DNA of 64,000 nt from Tretioscincus oriximinensis (taxonomy: Eukaryota; Chordata; Lepidosauria; Squamata; Gymnophthalmidae). Positions within the stretch are counted from its first letter, which is position 1, and each line of letters starts with the position of its first letter. The stretch covers positions 2,324,540-2,388,539 of the forward strand of contig JAJVDF010000132.1 of the NCBI GenBank assembly GCA_022410635.1, written 5' to 3'. This document shows positions 22,360-34,329 of this stretch, piece after piece. The notes beneath the pieces were generated by a model. It saw only the letters and a list, made by a program, of their open reading frames with translations, had not been told where the DNA came from and did not search any database. Position numbers and translations under genes: made by a program.

Positions 22360-25130
22360 ATTGAGGGAAAAGGGGGCAGATTTTGTCTTCAGCAGAAACT
22401 GGTTGTATATATCTGGAAGTCAGCCAAATATTTGGACATTTTAAATACCATACAAGGTATTGATTGAAATCTTGTAGATTTCGAGGCTAGCTGTGAAAAA
22501 CTNATTGGCTCTTGGCTCGCTGAGAATTCTGGGAATTCTAGTAAAATAAGTACAGCAATGTCCACGATATCACAAGGTAACCAGGAAATGTAACAGAGAA
22601 ACAAGAAGCAGCAAGGAAAATTAGAGCTAAGTGGAGAAGTGGAGATATGTTTTCTCAGAATTATTAAAGTGATTTTAAACTTGTGGGGAAATACCCTAAT
22701 ATACATATATTCCCTCTTATTGCCATTGCAACCTGTTCACAACAGTCTGTGCTTCAACAGTTCTTACACAAAATTAAAAAAATGTTCATAATATAAAATC
22801 ACTTTTGTGTCATATGGAATTGTCTCCATTTAAGTTATTATTTTATTACCANTCTTAAGCTTGACTTGCATATAGATAGAAAAAGTCTGCAAACGATCAT
22901 TCAGTTTCTGTTTTTAACGTTTTTACCTCTTGGGGCATTGAGACACTTTTTGTATAACTAGTTGCATTTGAAGTCATGCTTTTAGAGAATTAGTTTTTTA
23001 GTGTGTCTATTGAACATGGTTTTGAAATAGCAGCTAAGTGTGGCTTGCATAATAATAAAATATTTCCATATGCAAAAAAGATGTCAATTTTTTTTAATAA
23101 GCACTCATTTGTTTACTTACAATTTTGTATTTATAATTTAGAAATTCACTTCTTTTAAGTTATGTTTTAGCATAATCCTTGAGGACACTGAATGGGTACA
23201 TGAGGCAAACAAGAGGAGAAATATAATGAAGATGTATTAAAATGTGATTAAAAACCCAGACTTCTGAGTTAGGGACAAAACCTACTTTTTTAACAGGACA
23301 TAGTAATGGGCAGTCCAACTAAGCATAGTTGATCAGTACGGGGTTCAGATTCATGGAGATTCTGGAATCAATTGCCCCTCTTCCGTTATGTGACAGTTCT
23401 ACTGAAGCATCTATCACAAATAGGGAATGGAAATTTCATTTTTGTCTTGACAGATATTAATGATTTGAACTTTAGCATTAGGGAGTACAAACTGTATATG
23501 TTATCACAGCCATTACAAAATTCAATAGAACTTCAAAGTGAGTAAAATATCTATCTTGCCCCCTTGACAAATAGAACTGAATGATGGAATGCAGAATATT
23601 GTAACTTTTTTGGCTCTAATTGACTTCATATTTTTAAAATTCTTCCTCAACTTCTATTAAAACAGCTGAACTGTAAAAGCCTTATGTCAATTTTAACTGA
23701 GCTGAATCTGACAAGTATTCTGCTGCTCTCAAGAAGTAAACCTTTGTGCACATTTTTACCTCATTGTTTGCCAGAAGAACATGGCCTGTGGGAAAGCGGG
23801 ACAAGAGGATCTCTTCAAAAATGCCAGATGAATATTTCAGCTCCAAACCTTCAGTGATCCCTGAAGTGACTCAATAATAAAGTTATCACAGAATAAAAAC
23901 ACAATGCTATAAATTAACATAATCATTTTAAAATATTCTGAGAAAATCTTCATTAAATATGATGACTTTTCTCTCTGTAGATTGAGAACTGTGTTAAGAT
24001 AGGAATCTTTCCACTGCAGGAAAAAAAATTTTCTCTATGCAATCCTCAAAACTAAAGAAGGAAAAATCTCCACAAAATGTTATGAAGGAAGCACTTACAT
24101 CTAAATACACCTGGCCAGGGCTCTTTTAAGGCACCAGCTCAAAGGATGAACATTATATGGGCGCTGCTCATGAACCACTCTGGCCTCTCTGGTGATAGTG
24201 GCAGGGCAAAAGCAGGTGGGAGATTAAGGACTGGAAAGAATAAAATAAGAAAGAAATGAGATATTGGGAAAAGGAGCTGTCACTAGTTGATAGAAAAGGG
24301 AAAGAGGCTTAGGAATGACACAGACTGGATTCTACCATTTCGTAGTTAGGGGCTTTTGTTTGCTTGTTTCAGATACGGCACACATTCTGAACTGTAATAG
24401 ATTAACATAAAGATTCTTTGGGTGGAGATTTTTTCCAGCTTTAATGAGTCTGAACAAAGGAAGTTTTGTTAGATATTGCAGCCATTATAAGCTGCAGCTG
24501 CTACATTTCTTGTTACAAATGCACTTAAGTTGCATTTTTAAGGAATTTTCATAGCAGTGGCCTGATACTTGGTTGTGTAGTGGAAACACAGAAGTGAAGA
24601 ACTAAGGGCTGTATTTATGAGGGCGGGAGAAAGGACTGAGTGCAGAATCTTGAAGCTCAACATTGAGGGGGAGAGAGAACCCTAGAATTATATCATTCAG
24701 TCCCCTCAGTCCATATTGTGGCATCCCAGCTGAGTGATGGTGAATATACATATTTTATATTTTATTTGTTTTATACTAGTATTTGTATATTAGTATTTTG
24801 ATGATGTAACACATGGTGTTGGAGTAGAACTTTATTATACAGGAGTCTTGCTATTACTGGATTTTTGCTGCCCCCATTTATTCAATTAAACATATATATC
24901 TGTTGTTCTATGTCTGGACCTTGATCCCTTTCATCCAGTTCTAATTCTTCCAATCAAAATTAGCTTCTTTATAAAATAGTCTTTATTTGAATCATGAACT
25001 TGAACAGGAAAAATATATTACAAAACTGGAGAACACAATATTGTTGCTAGTTTGCAACAGCTGGTGATACTGTCCCAATGAATTAGGTCCTATTCCCACG
25101 ACAGGGTTTGCCTTGTATTAAAGAAAAAAA
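22360..25130. other. No recognisable gene or repeat
   Basis: Long AT-rich stretch. A good acceptor-like TTTTCTCTCTGTAG ends at 23980 but the frame after it stops after 24 codons with no donor. Nothing else supported. Confidence 0.35.
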
Positions 25131-25139
25131 ATGTGTTCC

Positions 25140-25600
25140 ATTGTTCAATGCGTCATTGCCCGATACACTTGAGCCTTCCGTACCCTTGACCTTTTCTATA
25201 ATTGTGGTTTGAATCTGGCTATGTGCTCTTTAGCCGTTTGCCACCAGCAAGCAGATACTCTTCAGAGCTGGATTCTGTTGGCCTCGGATTTGGAATCCAG
25301 TTCACTACTACTCCAGCCCCCAGCAGCACTACTGCCATGACCTCCAAGTCTCAGCCTACCGGACGTCTATCTGAAGACGAAAAGGCTTGTCATCATGCAT
25401 CCGGACTCTGCCTCTACTGCGCTGGAGAAAATCAAATTGCCTCCAATTGCCGTGCAAAATGCCTACCCATCCAATCGTAACCTACAGCAGCTGGCAGGCC
25501 ACCTACTCCACTTCACCAGCGCTTACAACCACCTCACTTTAGCAGCTTGCATCACAGCCCAGACTGCCAGATACTTCTAGTCCTACTCAGTGCATTCTGC
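25140..25600 (+). pseudogene. Ty3/Gypsy-like gag remnant with zinc knuckle
   Basis: The frame at 25202-25480 ends with GRLSEDEKACHHASGLCLYC followed by AGENQIASNC. This is the gag nucleocapsid zinc knuckle of Ty3/Gypsy elements of the type that also gave rise to domesticated RTL/PEG10 genes (CX2CX4HX4C). The His is replaced by Gln, so the knuckle is probably non-functional. Pro/Ser/Thr-rich sequence follows. No protease or RT is attached. It is a broken fragment, not a gene. Confidence 0.6.
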
Positions 25601-25689
25601 CTCCTCAGCCTCGATCTTTCCTTTTCAAACTTCACCCATGACCTTAAACTCTGCGACCCCCTCACCCCAGGAAAACTAAAGACTCCTGC

Positions 25690-26290
25690 AGCTAGGTCCG
25701 CATTTCTTCCATTTGTGCTTCAGTTTTCCTTTTTAGCTTCCACAAGCATCAATTTCTCACTTTGTGTTTTAATTTTTAGCTCCAGACACTTGAACAACTC
25801 GCTTATTTTCTCCTTGGGTCCAAGCCCTGTGGTGGCTAAGAGATTATCGGACTCCTCTTCAGCTGTTGCTTGTTCACCTTCAGCAGCTGCTATCTGCTTC
25901 AGAGAAGCAAGATGTGCTTCAATGGATTTTTTTTTTTCAATTGCAGCACTCAACCTTGAACAACTTTCACAGGAACTTCCTGTTGGCCATGTTCTCTTAA
26001 CCCTTCGCTCTGCTCTTGCATCAGCTCTGCTGACCTGCTGCACTTGCTCTTCTGTAAAAACGCCTTGCCTGATCCTCATGTCCGGTGTCTGCTTCAGCCT
26101 CTACCTCTGACTCCACAAGTTTTCTTCTTTTCCTCGGGGGTCCTGCTACAGTTGCTCCTTCCTGAGATGGTCCAGCCTGTTCATCACGTCTGGTGGCCAC
26201 TTGCCCCCCCCCTCTTGCCCTCTTTGATTTATATAATTGTTCTATAGTGATATTTCTCCTTTTCAACGTTTATAGTGTTGTATTGGTGTT
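25690..26290 (-). pseudogene. L1-like LINE ORF1 N-terminal region
   Basis: Minus-strand frames at 26266-26021 and 26079-25720 give a basic segment (KSKRARGGGQVATRR, GPPRKRRK) followed by a Glu/Lys-rich, coiled-coil-like segment (SAAIEKKKSIEAHLASL). This is the layout of L1 ORF1 proteins, which bind RNA as trimers. The frames are offset and broken. Similar residues occur at 28657-28850, supporting an L1 origin. Confidence 0.6.
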
Positions 26291-26329
26291 TCTTGTGGTA
26301 CTTTCTTTAATTGTCCAAATTGAGGCTAA

Positions 26330-26570
26330 TTTACTATTGTCCATTGTTAATTTCTTCCATTTGTGCTTCAGTTTTCCTTTTTAGCTTCCACGAGGCATCA
26401 CTTTCTCATTTTGGGTTTTAATTTTTAGCTCCAGTCGCTTGAACAACTTGCCTAGTTTCTCCATGATCCAAGTCCTGTGGTGGCTTCTAAGAGATTTTCT
26501 GACTCCTCTTCAGCTGTTGCTTGCTCTTCATTAATGAAGGAAGATGGAATGGTGTCAGTGAGAACAAGGA
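26330..26570 (-). pseudogene. Second copy of the L1 ORF1 coiled-coil segment
   Basis: Bases 26349-26520 repeat 25708-25870 in the same orientation with moderate divergence, including a shared stretch of about 35 bases starting TTCTTCCATTTGTGCTTCAG. The translated EEQATAEEESENLLEATTGL matches the upstream copy. Confidence 0.7.
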
Positions 26571-26985
26571 ACTGACAAAAAAACACCACGGCTGCTTGAA
26601 TGTCAATAAGCAAAATGTCAAAGTTTATAACATTTACCAAAAAACAGAATTCAAAAGTTTATAACGTATGGGTGGATGATAAACCCCAAATATCCAAAGA
26701 ATTGAGAATGAAAATAACAATGGGCTATCCCTGCCCAGTAAAAGGAGACTTCATCTTGCTTTGTCCGGCCCCCATATACTCTATCAGGTTCAACATTTAG
26801 AAAGAAGGGAATTTTTATAAACATACATAGTTCCACCAAGACCAGAAGTATTGATGTTTTCAAATTGTGGAGAGAAGTATTCAATAGTGGAGACAGGAGA
26901 ATTGATGTCTTCAATAGCCATTTCACTATTGTGCACGTGGTTTTTTCTTTTTATCTCTTTGTCTTGTGTTTAATACTGGATTATA
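26571..26985. other. Unassigned between L1 pieces
   Basis: No LINE motif recognised. It may be L1 UTR or unrelated flank. Confidence 0.3.
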
Positions 26986-26989
26986 TCTC

Positions 26990-27560
26990 TGCATCCTTTA
27001 TTTTCATTTTGTAGTCTAATTTGTACTTTCAGAGGGGCATGATCTGACAGCCATATGGTTAATGTTTTTGCTTCCATGATTTGAAATTTAGTTGATCTAT
27101 TTCCCAAAATATAGTTAATTTTTGTATGTTTATTAAATTCCTGTCCTGTCTGCTTCTGGTTGTAGTTAACTCATAATTAAAATCACCGGTCCATTTGAGA
27201 ATTCCTTCCTTGTAATTATCTATTTTTCTAATTCATTTTATAATAAATTGGCTTTGATTTGAGTTGGGAATTTACACGTTTACTAACATTACTTTTTCTT
27301 TTCCTACCTTTCCCTTCCCCATGATCCATCTTCCTTCCCTGACCATTTTTTTTGTCCAATACCTGAAAATTTATATTGTTATTAGTAAGGTTGGCAGTTC
27401 CCGTTCCCCTAGACATTCTTATTGTGTTCCATTTTCTATCATTTAGCAGAATAGTGTTATTTTTTCTCTTGTGGGTCTACTGTAAAAAAAATGTGCTTTG
27501 CTATGTTTTGCTAGTTGGAGCAGTCCGAAGCGTTTCTTAGGCATATTTAATCTGTTTACA
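26990..27560 (-). pseudogene. L1 LINE ORF2 endonuclease domain, inactivated
   Basis: Reading the minus strand, FFLQ-stop-THKRKN (about 27495-27455) corresponds to the LQETH motif with the catalytic Glu codon changed to TAG. Then come RGTGTANLTNNNINFQVLD (27415-27350), WTGDFN (the GDFN motif, about 27195) and WLSDHAPLK (the SDH motif, about 27045). The order is that of the L1 apurinic endonuclease. Frameshifts separate the parts. No RT follows at lower coordinates. Confidence 0.75.
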
Positions 27561-28099
27561 TGGATTGTTAGACATGTTAAATCCATAGCNAAATGTTTAT
27601 ATTTAAGCAATGAAACCAACTTCCAATTTCTTTATACTCATTATATTCATTACTTATCCCCTCTTTTTACCCATGCTCTCCTTCTGCCATTAAGCAAAGG
27701 AAGAGGTTTGACTTATTCCAAAGTTTTCTCCTCTGTCTTGAGCGCGCAAGAGTGCTATTCCTTACCTACTTCCCACTCAGAGTCTCCATTCTAACGATTT
27801 TCTATTATACATAACCAATATTTACATATTAAGTCTGGTGTTCTATTTCGATTTGTTACCAGCTTGAGATCTTGTTCCCATTCCCATTTTTTCCTCTCCA
27901 GCTTTCTTGTCCTTTTTTTCTTTTGTGTTCAGCAACTCCATGCTTCCAGTCATTTTGGCTATTCCCAAATCCCTCTTTCTGTCTTTCCTCCAGTTCTAGT
28001 CTTAACTTTTCCCTGCTTCCGAGTTTTTGAAATCTTCCATAATTCGTTACCTCCTTTCTCCTTTGTCATTAGTCAACTCTGCATGCTTTTTGCAGCTCT

Positions 28100-29082
28100 T
28101 TTTTGATTTTTTTCTTTTTAACTGCTGGTTGGCTTTCTTGATCAGTACCTCCTGCTTGTTGGTCATCCTGAGTGTTCAATCAACTCTAGGTCCTCCATCA
28201 TCTTTTGGGCCTCTGGCATTTGATGCTTTGAATACTCCTGGTTTCCCCATGGATATTGTTGGTCTTTCTCGGTGAGCATCTTCGTAAGTTCCCTCATTTC
28301 TGCACATTTTTGTGTTGTCTCCACTGAAAGGTCTAAAAATGCCCAGACATTTTCATTCTCCTATTTCAGGTCTTTTTTTCTTCTCATGGTCTACAAATTC
28401 TTTCTCACCTTCCCTGACAAATTTTATAATAATAATGTCTTTGGGACTTTCTTTACCATGGAAAACCCAGTGCACTCTTTCAATTTCCTCCGGCTGCACT
28501 TGAATATCATTCGCATTTAGCCAACTAACTATTTTCTCCTTTAATCCATTTTTAAATCTCTTATGGGCAGGTTCAATCTGGATCTATCCACCATGGTAGT
28601 TATTTTACTGGAGATTCTTTTTAACATCTCTTCTCTCAGTTCCACTTCGGTTCGTCCTATGTCTGCTTTGGCCACTGCCTGAGCGAGTTTTCTTCTCTTC
28701 CTCTGGGGCTCTGCTGCTGTTCCTCCTTCCTGAGATGGGCCAGCCTGTTCATCATGTCCAGTGGCCCCCCTCTGTTGCCCTCTTCCAGTCTTGCGTGCTC
28801 CAGATGGTTGCTATGGTCTGTCTGGCTTGCCAGCCTTCTCCCAGAGCCTGACAAACCCTTCTTAATGCAGAGAGTTCCAGGCTGGGCCATTGGCTTGTAT
28901 GCGATTGAACTTCCTGCGCTGACTGAAGGACTTTTTCCTGCACTGTTCAACCAAGCGCTTGCAGCCTCCTTTAGATAGGGCTGTCCTGGCAGCAGTAAAA
29001 AAAGGTTGGATCTACTGAGTTCCCTTGTTTCCCTGTTTAGCCACTTGCCCCCACCTATCTTAAGGCTTCCAAGCTTCTGCAT
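28100..29082 (-). pseudogene. L1 LINE 5' region and ORF1, including RRM-like domain
   Basis: The minus strand first shows a basic/polar stretch (29082-28657) resembling the ORF1 N-terminus at 26266. Further on, about 28520-28350, is NDIQVQPEEIERVHWVF followed by SPKDIIIIKF, as in the L1 ORF1 RNA-recognition domain. The endonuclease at 26990-27560 follows in the same orientation, so both belong to one L1 copy cut off after the endonuclease. Confidence 0.65.
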
Positions 29083-29089
29083 TTATATA

Positions 29090-30580
29090 TATTGTTATTA
29101 TTATTTTTATTTTATTGCAAACATACAATCAAAAGACATCCCCCGCCCATCAGAATAAATTCAGTTAACTGTTCATTTGAAGTGGAAAGTAGCCCATAGG
29201 CAATGAGCTTTTGCCATTTTACCATCCATGTAGGTTTTGAACCATTAGTTCTTAGTCTATTCTCCTGAAGAATATTGAATTTCATGAATTCAATCAAATA
29301 GTTCATCCATTCATGTGTAGTCCATTTGGTGCATTCCTTCCATCCTTTAGCAACAAGATGGCCTGTTGAAATGGCCTAGTCAACTAAATATTAGTCCTCT
29401 GAAGTCAAATTCAAAATTTCTACTGGGTTGAAAAGCCAAATTTCTACCGATTGTGGTACATCTATATTAATTACATTTTTCATTTCTCCAATAATCCTCT
29501 GCCAAAAGGATATAATGTAAGTACAGTGAGCCCACGTATGGGTATAATAACTTCTTATTTGACTACCATGCCAGCATAACAGTGAAATTCTTATCATATA
29601 TGTCATGGAAGCTGGCATGGAGTCCTGTACCACCTTGTAATTATTTTTAGTTCTGTTTCCAGAAATGATCTTTGATCGTTTACAGCCGTTTTACCCAATT
29701 TTGCCATAAATTTGGTATATGTGGGAATTCCCCTTCCCAATATTCCCCTAACAGACTCTGTCTTATATTTATTTGAAATTATATTTTTGTAAATTTCCCT
29801 TAAATGTTTTTTTTCCATTTAGTTTTTTATTTATAATTTTTCTACTTCAGATTCTCCTATCATGGAGTTTCTATCTTCATAATTACTAATAGTGGTAAGT
29901 AGGGCATTTTCGTGCAGCCAAAATCTATGTCTATAATTCCTAGTTGCGTTACAGATTTGATTTAAATTTAGGGGGATTCCTCTTTTATCAATAAAGTCTT
30001 GCATTTTATAAAAATCCTGTCTTTTAAAAATATCTAAATATATTTTCGTATTTGTTTCCCCAGTAGCATTTACTGCATAGATATAGACCACATGTCTCCA
30101 ACTGATAGCAAAAATTTCCATTTTTTGGCTTATTTTTAATAGGGTCAACCAATAAATTAATACTTTTTTCTTGACAGTAGGTGGCAAAAAAGACTTATTC
30201 TCCATTAAATTTAATTTGAGTTCTGATCTGGCCACTTTGTTATTACCCACAAATTCTAGCTCAAAAAATCTGATCATCTGAAAAGAATCAAATGATCCTA
30301 ATTGTTCGTTTTGTGATCACAAGGTCTGATTGGGGGTTCTTTTCTTTTAATGTTTAATATCCATTTTTTAATTGAGTTTTCCCATTTCTTCAGTTTAGTG
30401 TCCGGAATATTCATAGGCAGTGCTTGAAATAAGTATAGAAACTTCAGAAGGACCATCAATCCGGTCACATGGTAAGCCCCAGAAGACATTGCTGTGCTTG
30501 CCTGACTACAATGCCAATGAGATTTTGCAATCATAGCTGTGAGACTTTCAGTGGCAAATGAACACTCTGACAAGTGAATA
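29090..30580 (-). pseudogene. L1 LINE ORF2 C-terminal region and 3' end
   Basis: Minus-strand pieces in order: KFLYLFQALPMNIP (about 30455-30400), KWENSIKKWILNIKRKEPPI (30390-30330), LREIYKNIISNKYKTESVRG (29805-29745), and CWHGSQIRSYYTHTW followed by a FWQRI motif (29575-29495). These are the connection and cysteine-containing C-terminal segments of L1 ORF2. Frames are broken. The T-rich segment near 29085-29120 is the complement of an A-rich 3' tail. RT catalytic motifs lie outside this fragment. Confidence 0.75.
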
Positions 30581-31645
30581 CCAGCTCAAAGTGATATTGC
30601 AACTCTTGAGAGACTCTGAGTTAGGTAGTGATTGCCTGATGCCAGAGCAACTGTATTTATACAGTCTTCTGGCCAATCACTGCATCCCTATTTTCCGGCT
30701 TGAAACATTCAGCCCAGATTGGCTGCATTTGAACATTTGAGGTTTTCCTTCAAAACACAGTGGAACATATATTCAGTGCTATTTACATGTCATGCATGCA
30801 TGACAATAGCTTTCTTTCAGACTTTACAAATCCATACTTTTATAAATCCATACTTTTCTAAGGGAGTATGCAACTTCCTTCAACTTCCAACAGAGGGTCC
30901 CATTGCACCACTCACCCAGCACAGCTAATTTTTCTATGGAGAAGCAAAATCTACTTTGCATTCTGATTCTGCAGCCAAGGAAAAGGTTAGATACTTTGAA
31001 GATATCCAGTGGAATGCATCTAGTTTTTACTCTGTTGAAGATTGAAAGGTTTTATCATAACGTGATTGCTCCCACAATTTAGAAGATAACATTTAGATCT
31101 GGTTATTAAAAATAGAGATTTTCATAGAAATGGATTACTGTATTTGGCAACATCTTTAAAGCTTTTCATATAGCTTCAAATGTCTAGTAATACATAAAAC
31201 TTACAGTAGAATATTCTTACTCTCTGTCGGAAGCAATAAAAAGGGGAATTATACTTATGTCACTTTATCATATTTAGACTGCTGCAAATTTTTGAAAGTT
31301 AAATTTAGNTCAGCTGCTAGAAATGCTTTATATTATTCTTAAATAAGCTGCAGTTCCCCTGTACATTTTAAAACCATGCACATAATTCCATGTGAATTAA
31401 ATTCCAGGATATTATCCAGAACTAGGGCCAGTGGGGAAATGGCTACTCTCTGTACCTCTATTTCTTCTCTCTGGCTACACCCTGGCTTTGCTTACTGATT
31501 CTGTTGAATTGGCTATTGCAGAATCGAGCCTAGGTTTCCAGGATATGTATGCTTTATTCTAGAATACTCAAATAGAGTGGAAGTAAGCAAAGCAAGCAAA
31601 GACCCAGGGGTCAGTGGAACCTCAGAACAACGACAGCACCAAATA
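30581..31645. other. No recognisable gene or repeat
   Basis: AT-rich sequence with a short direct repeat TACAAATCCATACTTTTATA-like at 30824-30860. No exon or element supported. Confidence 0.35.
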
Positions 31646-31649
31646 CAAC

Positions 31650-32005
31650 GTTTATTTAGAAGAAGAAGACAAAGAAAAAGAAGAAGACGACGACGACGAA
31701 GACGACAACAACTTGGGTTCTTATGCACCACTTTTCTCACCTTTCAAAGGGACTCAAAGCGGCTTACAAGGGTATTTTTGCCCAAAGGCTTACATTCTAT
31801 CTTCCCCACCAGGTTGCGGTGGTTCCCATGTATCTACTTNCATTCAGTGGAAATTTCTTNCAATTCATGCTTTCGAATAGCTGAGTTGGCTAGAGCTACA
31901 GGCTAGTGGAAGGTGCTCAGCCCTCTCCACGTCCCACACAGGGCTTCGAAACCCCACCTCCCAGGTGAGAGACGGATTCCTTAGCAACTGAGCTATCGGG
32001 GCCTG
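31650..32005 (-). mobile_element. tRNA-derived SINE, near full length
   Basis: The minus strand starts GGCCCCGATAGCTCAGTTGC, a strong tRNA-like head with A box, then GGGTTTCGAAGCCC as B box. It has a GGTGGGGAAGATAGAATGTA body segment, a GCCGCTTTGAGTCCC tail and a simple repeat of GTC/TTC units (31660-31706). Copies of the 3' half are at 32006-32158 and 37300-37462. Confidence 0.75.
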
Positions 32006-32158
32006 CTTTATCNTATACCCTGCACGATATAACACTCTTTCCACCACAAAGATTGGTCTATGCCAAGGCATGGGGAAGATAGAGCACAAGTCTTTGGGCA
32101 AAAAATAGTTTGTAAGGCACTTTGAGTCCCTTCGGGTATAAAATCCCAATTCTCCTCC
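32006..32158 (+). mobile_element. SINE 3' fragment in inverted orientation to its neighbour
   Basis: GGGGAAGATAGAGCACAAG, then GCACTTTGAGTCCCTTCGGG and a CTCCTTCT tail repeat the 3' half of the SINE just upstream, on the opposite strand. The two meet head to end at about 32005. Confidence 0.7.
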
Positions 32159-32536
32159 TTCTACTCCAGGAGAGATGGTCTTCCAGCCTCAGCCCCAGTC
32201 CAGGCAGCCAGTTCTTACTTATCCCTGGGGGAGTGTGGCAGAAAGGGACAGAGTTGGGAGCAACATGAGAATCTTATGTTGACTGAGATCATGCACCCCT
32301 GCACTAGGTCCGAGATCTCGTGCAGGGTACATGATAAAGCAAATGGCTGCCCCTCCCCTTTACCCTGGGGGCAGCCATTTTGCTGGAAGTATTTACTTTC
32401 CGGTATTTACTTCCAGGCAATTGCACCCAAAGTGATATTTTCAGTCACACAGAGGAAGTGATTTCCCCCCCGCCGCCCAATTTTTTTTTAACTTGCATGT
32501 GAGGTTACATGGGGATGGGAAAGGCTACTTGCGATT

Positions 32537-32650
32537 TTATTTATTTATTTTTATTTATTTATTTGTACTTGTATCTCGCCCTATACCCGAAGGTCTCAGG
32601 GCGGCCAACCATAGGGTAGGGCACATGGCTTTTGTTGCTTTCTCCATTTT
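32537..32650 (-). mobile_element. SINE 3' fragment with L2-like tail
   Basis: (ATTT)n followed by CCCTATACCCGAAGGTCTCA and GGCGGCCAACCATAGGGT matches the 3' half of the SINE at 46084-46350. The tRNA head is missing. Confidence 0.75.
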
Positions 32651-34124
32651 TGGGGCTCCNTCACAATATTTCCCTTCTGGGAGCTCCCAAGACTGGAAAG
32701 GGAGGAAACTGCTGTTGCTCCAGGAGAGACGGTGCCTCAGAAGCCGAATTGTACTGCAGGTTTCTCCGATCACGTTAAATGAAGATGGGCACATTTTACT
32801 GCTCTCCTCAGGGCAAAATCATGCTGTTCAGACAACAACATTGTGTGTCATACAATGGAAGTCACCTATTTCTAATATTATCCTAGCATAATCTATTCAT
32901 GTTTAGGCACTTTTGTAATGAAAATTCCTCAAAATGTGAATTCAACTTGTTTGCAAGTACAAAACTGTGACATTGCCTTTTATATGAACAGGTAGGACTG
33001 GGTTGATTTTTTCATAAAGGAAATAGACCGTTTTTGCTGTGTTTTCACATGCCACCTCCATTCTAAATTCATTCTAGTTTTTGCTACTTTGCAGAATTCT
33101 TAATTTCTCTGTGCTCTGATCTGTTGTATTTTGTCTTTTTTTCAAATTCTTTTGTTTGCATTTGATCTGCCTCCACAGTTTGACCTCTCAACTCCTGAAG
33201 AGTACTGTCTTCTGAAGAGGAAAATATGGTTTCCTAACTAAACTACCCTCTTGTTTAACAAAAGGGACAGTGACACTGTATTTGTGACTCTATAAATTGT
33301 GAATTTACTAGGGTATGTTTAACCCTACTTCCTGTAAAGGCATGTTTATGTATGTGTGTAGGAAAGAAAGGCTGGAAGAGGTGCTGAGATCAGCCTCCCT
33401 ATGCTCAAAACTTTGCACCAAGCAGTTCATCTATGTTTAAACAGCAAGACCAGCATGTCTCCAATCCTTTTAAGCTTTTTTTCTGGTCTTTAGTCCAGTT
33501 CTTCAAGAACGAGGATGCTTTGAATTCCAAATCTAGAATCCTTTTTTGTATTTTGACATCAGGCACACAATGTGTTAAAATCCAAAATGTGAGAACGAAT
33601 TCAGNCATCACACTGTATCTTTAAATCCACNTGGAATTGACAAAATGACCTACCAGGAAGTAAATACTGAGCATGCTCAGCCAGTGATTCTGTGTCGTGC
33701 TGTGTTGATGTCATCTTGTGGTGTCCTGGTAATCCCATTAANGATCTGCACAGTCAGAAAGAGTTCTTGCCTCCCCAGCTGCATGCACGACAATTTTGCT
33801 AAACATCTCAAGAATACTTCAGGGTAAAGGATCTTTTTTCTAAGTGAACTGTGAAAAGACTGGTATCTTATGTCACTGTAATTGGAACACAAAAGTCCTG
33901 CTGGATGTGCCACAGCCCAACTTGTCCACTATCCTATCTCACACAGTGACCCAATCATTTGTTTCTGGGCCGTCTCAAGCAGAGGCAGAAGGCAAAACCT
34001 TCACACACTGTTAACTCCCTGTCAGTGGCTTTTAGAGACATCCAATTTGTCTCTCCAAGCTGCAGCCAGTATCTAGACATTCTATCTTGGCCTTCATCCC
34101 TTCTTAAAGCTGTCCAAGTTGATC
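32651..34124. other. No recognisable gene or repeat
   Basis: Mixed composition with a few N bases. Short open frames on both strands lack any family resemblance or splice context. Confidence 0.35.
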
Positions 34125-34320
34125 TTGAGGCTAGAATGTTAGGCTCTTATCTGGAAGTCTCCTAGTATGATTCTTGGACTCAGCTGGGTCGAGCTATCTC
34201 AGTCCCACCTACTTCACAAGGTGACTGTTGTTCAGAGAAGGCCAACATGTTTTTTAAGCTGCTTTGAATCCTTCTGTTGATAAAGCATACTATAGAAAGC
34301 AATTCCGTCTTCTCTTCTGT
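34125..34320 (+). mobile_element. Decayed Sauria-like SINE
   Basis: TTAGGCTCTTATCTGGAAGT, AGTCCCACCTACTTCACAAG and AAGCTGCTTTGAATCC-type tail occur in the usual order. The head is degraded. Confidence 0.6.
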
Positions 34321-34329
34321 CTCCTAGTG

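Noticed and set aside
23981..24055. Exon after a strong acceptor-like TTTTCTCTCTGTAG
   Set aside because: The frame stops after 24 codons, there is no donor, and the residues match nothing I recognise. A terminal exon is possible but unsupported.
30298..30573. Host membrane protein coded on the minus strand
   Set aside because: The segment KFLYLFQALPMNIP and the following KWENSIKKW fit the L1 ORF2 region after RT; it is a LINE fragment.
31577..31906. Plus-strand Arg-rich or acidic frames of 88-109 codons
   Set aside because: The Arg or Asp/Glu runs are translations of the GAAGAA/GACGAC microsatellite at the tail of a minus-strand SINE.
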